64,000 bases of DNA, taken from NCBI RefSeq assembly GCF_001713375.1, contig NZ_CP016449.1:3472001-3536000 (forward strand). The letters are read 5' to 3'. This DNA comes from Hydrogenophaga sp. RAC07 (GTDB lineage Bacteria; Pseudomonadota; Gammaproteobacteria; Burkholderiales; Burkholderiaceae_C). Under the pieces are notes generated by a model. It did not search any database. It worked only from the letters and a program-made list of their open reading frames with translations, and was not told the DNA's origin. Within the stretch, counting starts at the first letter, position 1. Each line of letters begins with the position of its first letter. Shown piece by piece: positions 9,225 to 16,404 of this stretch. A program made the translations under genes and the position numbers.

Positions 9225-9857
9225 ATGACGCCCTCTACCCCCCCGCCACGCCGCTTCGCGATGATCCGCGGCTTTCATCTGGCCGACTTCATCACACTGG
9301 GCAATGCCGCCTGCGGCGTGTTGTCGGTGTTCCTGGCGATGATGTACATGGCCAGCGGCTCGCTCATGCACTTTCTGCTGTCGGCCGCAATGACACCGCT
9401 GGCCTTCGTCTTCGATGTCTTCGACGGCAAGGTGGCGCGCTGGCGCCACCAGCACTCGTCGCTGGGCCGCGAACTCGATTCGCTGGCCGACGTCATTTCC
9501 TTCGGCGTCGGCCCGGCAGCGCTGGGCTTTGCCGCGGGGCTGCAGAGCGGTTGGGACATCGTCATCCTGTGCTACTTCGTCTGCTGCGGCGTCAGCCGCT
9601 TGGCGCGCTTCAACGTCACGGCCGAACAACTGACCACCGACTCGGGCAAAGTGGCCTACTTTGAAGGCACGCCGATCCCCACCAGTGTGATCCTCACTGC
9701 CGTGCTGTCATGGGCCGCCTGGCAGGGTGCGCTGGGTGCGCAACTGTGGGGCGGAGTTTGGCAACTCGGGCCCTGGCAGCTGCATCCCATGAGCCTGCTG
9801 TTCGCGCTGTCGGGCACGGCCATGATCAGCAAGACCCTGCGAATCCCCAAGTTCTGA
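9225..9857 (+). CDS. pssA: CDP-alcohol phosphatidyltransferase, probable CDP-diacylglycerol-serine O-phosphatidyltransferase
   Basis: A 210-residue integral inner-membrane enzyme. The CDP-alcohol phosphotransferase signature DGxxARxxxxxxxxGxxxDxxxD is complete (DGKVARWRHQ...GRELDSLAD, about residues 66-88), so metal and CDP-lipid binding should be intact. About six hydrophobic segments follow the family pattern. The FFDGxP-like segment (YFEGTPIPTS) and the N-terminal start (RGFHLADFITLGNAACG) fit type II phosphatidylserine synthases. A relative making another phospholipid head group cannot be excluded. The start at 9225 was chosen by family alignment. It is not next to psd or ilvC, the usual neighbours in related bacteria. 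A fragment of an acyl-CoA synthetase follows 12 bp later. Confidence 0.8.
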   Translation: MTPSTPPPRRFAMIRGFHLADFITLGNAACGVLSVFLAMMYMASGSLMHFLLSAAMTPLAFVFDVFDGKVARWRHQHSSLGRELDSLADVISFGVGPAALGFAAGLQSGWDIVILCYFVCCGVSRLARFNVTAEQLTTDSGKVAYFEGTPIPTSVILTAVLSWAAWQGALGAQLWGGVWQLGPWQLHPMSLLFALSGTAMISKTLRIPKF

Positions 9858-9869
9858 AGGAGGCAGGCC

Positions 9870-10019
9870 ATGCAACGTTCGATCATGGACATGGCACCGA
9901 TGATCTCGACGGCGATACGGCATGCCATCGACCACCACGGCAAGACCGAAGTGGTGGCGCTCCTGAGAGGAACCGTTCTGGTGACCAGTTTGAGGTTGCA
10001 TCCAGCACGACGTCGATGA
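9870..10019 (+). pseudogene. N-terminal remnant of a fatty-acyl-CoA synthetase-like gene
   Basis: A strong ribosome site (gaaggaggc) and ATG open a 49-codon frame. Its first about 34 residues (DMAPMISTAIRHAIDHHG...) resemble the start of AMP-dependent acyl-CoA synthetases ('.MPLLISSLIRHA...HGDTEIVS'). The similarity ends near 9970 and the frame closes at 10019. The rest of the roughly 540-residue enzyme is missing. I infer a truncated gene whose original translation signal survives. A short peptide may still be made. Confidence 0.5.
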
Positions 10020-10170
10020 GACGCGATGCCGGAAAGCTGCCGGTTGCCACCGGCAGCAACTGGCCGATTCCCGAAGTTTAGCTTTTGAGTCCTTGAGTAT
10101 TAAGCCATCAAGTTGGCATAGTCGATCAACAATGGCCAGACAGCGTCAGCTCATCTTCGACGAAATCTTG

Positions 10171-10503
10171 CTATCGCACCACCTGTGCGAGCGCGCTTAC
10201 CGTGGTTCCGTTCTTGTCGTTGTAGGCGTCGATGATGGCCTTGGCCAGCTTCTTTGTATCGACTTCGTGATCAGCCGGCATAAGTTCGTTGTCCTTCAAG
10301 CCGATTGCAGAAGAATAGAAAAAGTTGATCTTGTCGAGATCGGCCCCCGCGGCCGAAAGGCGTGCTTGGCCGATCAGCTTGAGACAGCCCTCGGCCAGCC
10401 GAAGGTAGTGTCGATCGGGATCGTTCAACCACCCCTCAAGCGTGCGATCACCGACACTGTTGAGCAGATTTGCTGTTGATTCATTTCCAAAGCTGGGCCA
10501 TTG
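10171..10503 (-). pseudogene. 3' end of an unidentified gene cut off by the IS3-family element
   Basis: The minus-strand frame stays open from its stop at 10171 up to the edge of the insertion sequence at about 10503, giving about 110 residues. It contains TLEGWLNDPDRHYLRLAEG and LKDNELMPADHEVDTKK. The composition is protein-like (charged, helical), and an internal TTG at 10428 is not preceded by a convincing ribosome site. I recognise no family. The matching 5' portion is not visible to the right of the insertion, so the segment was probably rearranged as well as truncated. Confidence 0.55.
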
Positions 10504-10531
10504 GGGGTGCAGCGTAATTCTTGGACTGGTT

Positions 10532-11448
10532 TCAGTTGATTAGGCCCAGACTTTCGCGGTACTCGATGGGGCTGAGGGAACCCAACGAGATCTTGATCCG
10601 TTTTTCGTTGTACCAGAGGATGTACTCGTGCACCGCTTGGATGAACACCTCGATGGTGGTCGACTTCCAATCCCGCGGGTAGAACATCTCATTCTTCAGG
10701 CGCCCAAAGAAACCTTCGCAGGCCGCGTTGTCCGGTGAGCACCCCTTACGCGACATCGACCGCGTCAGGTTCGCACTGTGCATCCGATCAAGCCAGCCTG
10801 GCCAGCGGTAATGGGCGCCACGGTCGGAGTGAATGATCGGCTTGCTGTCACACGATTGCACCGTGTCAATGGCCGCATCGAGCATCGTGTTCACCAACTC
10901 GGAGTCCGGTCGGGTCCCAAGCGTCCAGCTCACCACCATGCCGTCGAAGCAGTCGATCACAGGCGAGAGGTAAACCTTTCCCGCCGGGATCTGGAACTCC
11001 GTAATGTCGGTGAGCCACTTCTCATTCGGTGTCGTCGCCTGGAAGTCACGATTGAGGAGGTTGTCTGGCGCAGGGCTGATCTCTCCGAGGTAGGACCCGT
11101 ATCGACGCTTTTTGCGCGCGGGAACACTCAAGCCCTCCTGCTTCATCAGGCGCTGCACAACTTTCTCCGACAAGTGCAACTGGCGTCTGCCCAGCGCCGC
11201 ACGCATGCGCCGGTAACCATAGCTGCGGTGGTTGCTCTGAAACACATCGGCAGCGGCAACGCGGGCGTCAGCGTACTTGTCAGGCCTTTGCTGGCGGGCG
11301 CAGTGGTAGAAGTAGGAACTGCGAGCCAGGCCAAGTTCGCCGAGTAGCTCTGTGAGCGAGTAGATGGGCTTCAGGGCGTCAACCAGCAGGGTCTTCTCCC
11401 GATTGCTCAGGATCTGAGGGTTGACGCCCAGGCCTTTTTTTAACAGTT
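10532..11448 (-). pseudogene. IS3-family transposase, catalytic half (outer element)
   Basis: This half carries the HTH_21 segment (YGYRRMRAALGRRQLHLSEK) and the rve-type DDE integrase core: NEKWLTDITEF (first Asp), IIHSDRGAHYRW (second Asp) and SPDNAACEGFFGRLKNEM (Glu). All three catalytic residues are present, so the element was probably functional until disrupted. The frame starts inside the insertion scar and has no start codon of its own. A run of seven A (minus strand) lies at the usual orfA/orfB slippage position, but the two halves are already in one frame. Confidence 0.85.
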
Positions 11449-11451
11449 CAT

Positions 11452-11491
11452 TGAACCGCCCCGGGTTTGAACTGACCCCCAGAAGTTGGAC
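11452..11491 (+). repeat. Left terminal inverted repeat of the middle IS3-family element
   Basis: Forty bases matching the complement of 14338-14377 with a single mismatch. The ribosome site and start of orfA follow within 20 bases. Confidence 0.9.
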
Positions 11492-11508
11492 GAACTTCAA
11501 GGGGTTCC

Positions 11509-12027
11509 ATGAAGAAGTATCAAACAGAGTTCAAGCTGGAAGTCGTCAAGAGCTTTCTGGCTGGCGAAGGTGGGGCGAAGTTGCTGGCGCGGCGGTGGTC
11601 GTTGCCCGAGGAGAAGGTCCGCACTTGGGTGAGCCACTACCGCCTGCACGGCATCGACGGGCTGCGTCCTAAACGCAGCGCGTACAGTGCTCAGTTCAAG
11701 CTGCAGGTGCTGTCCCATCAGGACCGCGAACAGCTTTCAAGCCGCCAAGTGGCGGCGGTTTACGACATTCGCAATCCAAACCAGGTGGTGGTCTGGCGAC
11801 GCAAACTCGATGAGGGCGGCGTGGAGGCTCTTGGAAGCGGGAAGCAAGGACGCCCCAATATGAAGCCAGAACAACGCTGCCCAGCGCCGCCAGGTCCGGT
11901 CATGACAGATTCGGCGCAGACCCTGCGTGAAGAGAACACGCGACTGCGCGCGGAGGTGGCGTACCTAAAAAAATTGCAAGCCTTGATCCGGGCGAAGAGA
12001 TCAGCTGTGCCGACAAAGCGCGTCTGA
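11509..12027 (+). CDS. IS3-family transposase OrfA (middle element)
   Basis: A 172-residue protein with two helix-turn-helix domains (KYQTEFKLEVVKSFLAGE... with WSLPEEKVRTWVSHYRLHG, and YSAQFKLQVLSHQ... with YDIRNPNQVVVWRRKLDEGG). A C-terminal coiled coil (LREENTRLRAEVAYLKKLQA) follows. This is the DNA-binding part and the zipper that pairs with OrfB. The frame ends just after the slippery A7 run at 11967-11973, where a -1 shift would give the OrfAB transposase. The gene itself is intact, although the partner OrfB is split by IS30. Confidence 0.9.
   Translation: MKKYQTEFKLEVVKSFLAGEGGAKLLARRWSLPEEKVRTWVSHYRLHGIDGLRPKRSAYSAQFKLQVLSHQDREQLSSRQVAAVYDIRNPNQVVVWRRKLDEGGVEALGSGKQGRPNMKPEQRCPAPPGPVMTDSAQTLREENTRLRAEVAYLKKLQALIRAKRSAVPTKRV
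11967..11973 (+). promoter_or_regulatory. Probable -1 programmed frameshift site (A7)
   Basis: The run cta-aaa-aaa-ttg in orfA allows slippage into the frame that runs without a stop into orfB (reading ...KKIASLDPGEEI..., then LITGLRRHHKLADLL). This is the standard mechanism for making the OrfAB transposase in the IS3 family. Confidence 0.7.
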
Positions 12028-12035
12028 TTACCGGG

Positions 12036-12599
12036 TTGAGGCGTCACCACAAACTGGCGGACCTGTTGCAGGTAGCAGGCCTTGCCCGCAGCACCTTCTA
12101 CTACCAATGCCAAGCGATCCTGCGTAGCGAACAGCAGAGCGACATGGAGGTCAAGATCCGCACCATCTATGACGAGCACAAAGGACGCTATGGCTATAGA
12201 CGAATCACGGCAGCGCTATGCCGTTCGCTGGCGGAGCCCGTCAACCACAAGTGCGTGCAGCGCCTGATGCAAAAGATGGGACTGCGCGCGTTGATTCGGG
12301 CGAAGAAGAGCTTTCGGCATGTCTCAAGCATGAGCGATGTGAACGTGCCCAATGTCCTGCAGCGCGACTTCTTCGCGGAGGCTCCGAATCAGAAGTGGGT
12401 GACTGATGTGACTGAGTTCAACGTGCATGGGCAGAAGCTCTATCTGTCGGCCTGCATGGACCTCTACAACGGTGAGATCATCGCGCACCGCATGGCGAGG
12501 CGGCCTGTGTTCGACCTGGTGTCTGACACGCTTCGGGAAGCCCTGGACCGGTCAGCATGTGCCTCTGAACTGATTGTGCATTCGGATCAAGGTTGGCAC
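12036..12599 (+). pseudogene. IS3-family transposase OrfB, 5' part (middle element)
   Basis: Contains the HTH_21 region (RYGYRRITAALCRSL) and the first two acidic residues of the DDE core (NQKWVTDVTEFNV and LIVHSDQGWH). It is interrupted directly after the codon for His in SDQGWH by an IS30-family element. The remainder resumes at 14054 in the matching frame (YKMQPYRAML). The protein is truncated and catalytically dead as it stands. Confidence 0.85.
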
Positions 12600-14050
12600 G
12601 GCGGATTCAACTGGTCGTCGCAACACCTTCAACCAGGAGGTGTGTATGGGGCGACCCGCAGGATGGATGAAGCAATTGACAGGGAGAGACGCGATGCGCT
12701 CCCCGGGGGCTCCTGCACTTCGGCGAGAGGTCGAGCGCCAGTTCTGGGTACAGATTGCAACCGGAATCACCAGTGAGAGGGCAGCCGAGGCGGTAGGCGT
12801 ATCGCAGGCGGTGGGCTCGCGCTGGTTCCGGCATCGTGGCGGCATGCCATTGTTCATGTCGAAACCTGTATCTGGAAGATATCTGTCGTTCGCGGAGCGA
12901 GAAGAGATTGGACTTCTGCGAGCTCAAGATGTCAGCGTGCGGGAGATCGCTCGTCGTATTGGTCGAAGCCCCTCAACTGTTTCGCGGGAGTTGACGCGCA
13001 ACGCTGCGACCCGCAGTGGCAAGCTCGAGTACCGGGCCTCAGTAGCGCAGTGGAAGTCGGATCTGGTCGCCAGAAGGCCCAAGCCTGCCAAGCTTGTGAC
13101 GAATCAGCGTTTGCGCGTCTATGTCCAAGACCGTCTGGATGGCAAGATCCGCGATGCCCAAGGACGGGAGGTGGCTGGACCTCGACAGGCTCCTTTCATC
13201 GGCCGCAACAAGCCTCATCGTGGTGACCGCAAATGGGTCAATGGCTGGTCGCCAGAGCAGATTGCAAACCGCCTGCAGGTCGACTTCCCGGATGATCCGT
13301 CCATGCGCATCTCTCACGAAGCCATCTACCAAGCGCTCTATATCCAGGGCAGAGGCGCCCTCAAGCGTGAGCTTGTGAGCTACCTGCGTACGGGGCGTGC
13401 TTTGCGCACACCCCGGGCCAGGTCCCAAGCCAAGGCATGGGCACATGTCAGTGAAGAGGTGATGATCTCCAGCCGCCCTGCTGAGATAGAAGATCGTGCG
13501 GTACCCGGTCACTGGGAAGGGGACCTGATCATCGGCCTGGACAGGTCGGCCATTGGCACGCTGGTGGAACGGTCAAGCCGTTTCACCATGCTCGTGCACC
13601 TGCCGCGCGAGGAAGGCTATGGACTGATTCCTCGAACAAAGAATGGTCCTGCGCTGGCAGGTTACGGAGCCATAACCATGGCCAACGCCCTCAAGAGAAC
13701 AGTGACCAAGCTGCCTACCCAGCTATGGCAGTCATTGACTTGGGATCGTGGCAAGGAGCTATCCGACCATGCACGGTTCACCATCGAGTCCGGGGTGAAG
13801 GTCTTCTTTGCCGATCCTCGCAGTCCATGGCAGCGCGGTACGAACGAAAACACAAACGGGCTGCTGCGCCAATACTTCCCCAAAGGCACCGACCTGTCTC
13901 GCTGGAGCGAGCAAGAGATTCAAGCCGTGGCACTGACCTTGAACAACAGGCCACGCAAGACGTTGGGTTGGAAGACTCCGGCGGAAGCGCTCAATGACTA
14001 CCTAAAATCGGCTGACCAACCCGGTGTTGCGACGACCGGTTGAATCCGCC
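12600..14050 (+). mobile_element. IS30-family insertion sequence (innermost element)
   Basis: A complete 1451-bp element. The terminal repeats of 28 bp (12600-12627 and 14023-14050) differ at one position and start ggcggattcaac. It is flanked by the 3-bp duplication cac (12597-12599 and 14051-14053). It sits inside orfB of the middle element and is the youngest of the three. Nothing in it looks broken, so it may still be mobile. Confidence 0.92.
12646..14043 (+). CDS. IS30-family transposase
   Basis: A 465-residue protein. The ATG at 12646 is preceded by a perfect aggagg. The N-terminal region has two helix-turn-helix segments (TSERAAEAVGVSQAVGSRWF, and the IS30 type LSFAEREEIGLLRAQDVSVR with IARRIGRSPSTVSRELTRN). 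The C-terminal DDE core contains GHWEGDLIIGLD (first Asp), LTWDRGKELSDH (second Asp) and WQRGTNENTNGLLRQYFPKG (Glu), which is the IS30 signature. The length is somewhat above the usual 320-400 residues because of the extra N-terminal helix-turn-helix. It occupies nearly all of the element. Confidence 0.93.
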   Translation: MGRPAGWMKQLTGRDAMRSPGAPALRREVERQFWVQIATGITSERAAEAVGVSQAVGSRWFRHRGGMPLFMSKPVSGRYLSFAEREEIGLLRAQDVSVREIARRIGRSPSTVSRELTRNAATRSGKLEYRASVAQWKSDLVARRPKPAKLVTNQRLRVYVQDRLDGKIRDAQGREVAGPRQAPFIGRNKPHRGDRKWVNGWSPEQIANRLQVDFPDDPSMRISHEAIYQALYIQGRGALKRELVSYLRTGRALRTPRARSQAKAWAHVSEEVMISSRPAEIEDRAVPGHWEGDLIIGLDRSAIGTLVERSSRFTMLVHLPREEGYGLIPRTKNGPALAGYGAITMANALKRTVTKLPTQLWQSLTWDRGKELSDHARFTIESGVKVFFADPRSPWQRGTNENTNGLLRQYFPKGTDLSRWSEQEIQAVALTLNNRPRKTLGWKTPAEALNDYLKSADQPGVATTG

Positions 14051-14053
14051 CAC

Positions 14054-14320
14054 TACAAGATGCAGCCGTACCGCGCGATGCTTGCGCATCACGGAGTCAA
14101 ACAGAGCATGAGTCGCAGAGGGAACTGCTTTGACAACGCGGTGATCGAGAGCTTCTTCGGCACCCTCAAGGCCGAGTACTACCATCTTGAGATGCATGAC
14201 GGCATCGCGGCACTCGAAGCGGGCGTGCATGACTACATCCATTACTACAACCACGAGCGCATCAAGCTCGGATTGCAAGGACTCAGCCCGGTGGAATACC
14301 GGCTGAGAAACACCGCCTGA
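14054..14320 (+). pseudogene. IS3-family transposase OrfB, 3' part (middle element)
   Basis: This carries the last part of the DDE core, MSRRGNCFDNAVIESFFGTL (Glu catalytic residue), and the typical C-terminus YNHERIKLGLQGLSPVEYRL. It is in frame with 12036-12599 once the IS30 element and one cac repeat are removed. It lacks its own start. Confidence 0.85.
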
Positions 14321-14337
14321 TTGGCGGGATCGCAACC

Positions 14338-14377
14338 GTCCAACTTCTGGAGGTCAGTTCAAACCCGGGGCGGTTCA
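14338..14377 (-). repeat. Right terminal inverted repeat of the middle IS3-family element
   Basis: Complement of 11452-11491 with one mismatch. It is followed directly by the target duplication cat at 14378-14380. Confidence 0.9.
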
Positions 14378-14380
14378 CAT

Positions 14381-14999
14381 TGGCCTTCTTCAAGATGTCA
14401 TGTTCAAGCTGAAGACGGTGAATGCTCTGTTGAAGCGACTCGACTTGGCGCTGCAGTTCAGCAGCATCCGGCACTGGCGGTGAATTGTTTTGACGTTTCA
14501 TGGATGCGGGCACCTCGCGGCCGAGCAACTGGTTTTTCCAGTTGTACAGCGTAGGCCGACACACCGCCAGCTTCTGGGCGATTTCTTGTGCGCTGGTCTT
14601 GCGGGTGCAGAGCTCAATCACCGCTGCACTTTTAATCGCGTCCGGGTACAGCATGTTCGGTGCCCGGCCCACCATGCGGTAGCGAACCTCGGGGTGCAGC
14701 TCATCAATCCACTTGGTCAGTAACTCCCGACCGGGATATCCCAATGCCCGCATGGTCGAAGCAATGCACCGATCGTGATCAAGGTAGTGCTTGACCGCCG
14801 CATGCTTCTGCTGATCGGAATACTTCTGTCCTGATCGCGAATACCCGACTCGCAGGTTCTCGCTACGCTCGTACTCCCGGTACCAGCCAATGAGGGAGTT
14901 CTTGGTCGGATAGCCCAACTGGCGGATGGTCGCCCTGAGGCGCTTGCCAAGCTTGATGTAGAGCTTGACGGCTCGGATTCGCTCTTCGTAGGAATACAT
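14381..14999 (-). pseudogene. IS3-family transposase, N-terminal half (outer element)
   Basis: The start ATG at 14997-14999 is followed by tandem helix-turn-helix regions (IRQLGYPTKNSLIGWYREYE, then YPGRELLTKWIDELHPE and SAQEIAQKLAVCRPTLYNWK). A coiled coil follows (LQRQVESLQQSIHRLQLEHD). The frame then reads ILKKAN at the insertion point and continues for a few residues into foreign sequence. It is separated from its catalytic half (10532-11448) by 2.9 kb of inserted DNA. Joining the halves across one copy of the cat duplication restores KKANELLKKGLG without a frameshift. Confidence 0.85.
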
Positions 15000-15039
15000 G
15001 AACTACCTCCAGGTAGTCCAAGTTTTTAGCCGCATCCCC

Positions 15040-15410
15040 GCTGGCTCAGTTGTGCTGATGAATCAACACTCGGGCTTCGAGGGTTCCGAAAATCCTGGAG
15101 CGTCTGGCCCTTGGCAAGCGAGAGGCGGAATCGCAGATTACAGCTTGACTTGCACAGCAAGAGTGGTCACCCGCCCAAGCCTTAGGAACTCCGTTTGGCA
15201 GTTTCCGTCTAGTTGCGCCTTAGGCTGAAAAGGCGTTTTGCAGCGAAAGCCGTCCTTTGTGAGCGAACCTCCAGTGCGCGATGTCGACCTCCATTGACTC
15301 GTGCAGACAGCTGCCGTTTGCCTAGTTGAACGTCCGATGTCGGGGGAGGTGCTGACGTTCGAATTAGGTCTGAACTTCTCGATCGATGGTTTAGTTGAAG
15401 CGTCCTGGCC
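15040..15410. other. Region without a recognised gene
   Basis: Between the outer IS end and the universal stress fragment I found no gene, hairpin with a T-run, or match to the truncated gene on the far side of the insertion sequence. Confidence 0.4.
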
Positions 15411-15950
15411 TCACCTGAGCAGCAATGTGGGCACCGCAGCCGAGCGCAGCAAGTCGGTTGTCTTGCTCCCCACGAACAGGCTGCGCCATGGCGAATGGCT
15501 GTAGGCACCCATGACCAAGAGGTCGCATTGCTGCGACTTCACCGCCTCGGAAATCACGGTCTCTGGCTCACCCAGGTGGACCTCCGTCGAGACCTGGAAG
15601 CCCGCCGCCTCCAGCACCTTGCGGGCCTCCTCGATCTGCTTCGGCCCCTGGATTTGCGGCTTCCCCGCCAACAGAAGGTGGACGGGTAGACCCCTGAGCA
15701 GCGGACTTCCGGCAATCATCTTGATGCCCTGGCGGGTCACGCTGGAGCCATCAAACGCGTACAAGACACGGCTGGGTTCACGGAACTCATCCGGCACGGC
15801 CAGCACCGGCTTGTTCACCGAGCGGACCACCCACTCCAGGTTGCGCCCCAGGTCTCGTTGGCTGGCCTGCGCGGAAGCGCCGCGACGGCCCAGCACGAAC
15901 AGGCGAACATCGCCCTGAAGCTCCGCCAGCGTCGTCTCGAGTTCCCCATG
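15411..15950 (-). pseudogene. Universal stress protein (UspA family), C-terminal part only
   Basis: About 180 residues of a UspA-type protein. The visible part starts at QRHGELETTLAELQGDVRLF, which normally ends the first Usp domain of the two-domain family (about 280 residues). It then holds a complete second domain: VLYAFDGSSVTRQGI at its start, and the ATP-binding G-2x-G-9x-G(S/T) region as MGAYSHSPWRSLFVGSKTTD. The 5' end runs at about 15945-15960 into the oppositely oriented PiuC-like fragment. The upstream 100 or so residues are missing. A minus-strand ATG at 15978-15980 could still start translation inside the foreign sequence. Confidence 0.75.
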
Positions 15951-16370
15951 GCGCTGGCGCACAGCCACTACGGCTGGCACACCGACAGCACGCTGCGCTA
16001 TTTACCCGACGGCAGTGCGCTGCGCACAGACATCTCGGCCACCCTGTTCCTGAGCGATCCCGCCAGCTACGACGGTGGTGAGCTGCACATCGAAGACACG
16101 CACGGCAACCAGCACATCAAGCTGGCCGCCGGCAGCCTCGTGATTTACCCGTCGGGCTCGATCCACGAGGTCAAGCCGGTCACACGCGGCGAGCACGCCT
16201 GCTACCTGTTCATGCAGAGCGTGGTGAAAGACACCGAATGCCGGCGCCAGCTGCACGAGATGGACCAGGCCTTGATGGACCTGCGCCAGCGATGCGGCGA
16301 AACCGACCCGGCGCTGGTGCGCCTCACCGGGCTCTACAACAACCTGCTAAGGCGCTGGTCAGAGTGCTGA
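15948..16370 (+). pseudogene. PKHD-type Fe(II)/2-oxoglutarate hydroxylase (PiuC/PiuB-like), 5'-truncated
   Basis: This reads as the C-terminal 140 residues of a PiuC-type hydroxylase (usual length about 226). The iron ligands are visible: GWHTDS (His-x-Asp) near residue 10 and PSGSIHEVKPVTRG (distal His). RTDISATLFLSDP and YDGGELHIEDTHG are family hallmarks. The N-terminal 80 or so residues have been lost at the junction with the UspA fragment. An ATG at 15948 exists by chance of the fusion. PiuC genes normally stand beside TonB-dependent receptors, and one lies here convergently, 34 bp away. That suggests the original context was an iron-responsive receptor locus. Confidence 0.75.
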
Positions 16371-16404
16371 GAGAGCGGGCTTCAGTATGGATCAGCGTTG
16401 GCAC

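Larger units (their letters stand above)
11452..14377 (+). mobile_element. IS3-family, IS150-type insertion sequence (middle element), interrupted
   Basis: The inverted repeats are 40 bp with one mismatch (11452-11491 and 14338-14377), beginning tgaaccgccccggg. The element is flanked by a 3-bp target duplication, cat, at 11449-11451 and 14378-14380, inside the transposase of the outer element. Removing the IS30 insertion leaves about 1.47 kb, usual for this group. It carries orfA and orfB on the plus strand. Confidence 0.9.
10504..15039 (-). mobile_element. IS3-family insertion sequence (outer element), interrupted
   Basis: This is the outermost of three nested elements. Its imperfect terminal repeats are ggggtgcagcg... 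at 10504 and the complement of ggggatgcggc... ending near 15039, each followed inward by cttggact. After removal of the insert at 11452-14377 and one copy of its 3-bp duplication, the element is about 1.6 kb. It encodes a single uninterrupted transposase frame of 512 codons on the minus strand. No clear target duplication was found at the outer ends, so these limits are approximate. Confidence 0.75.
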
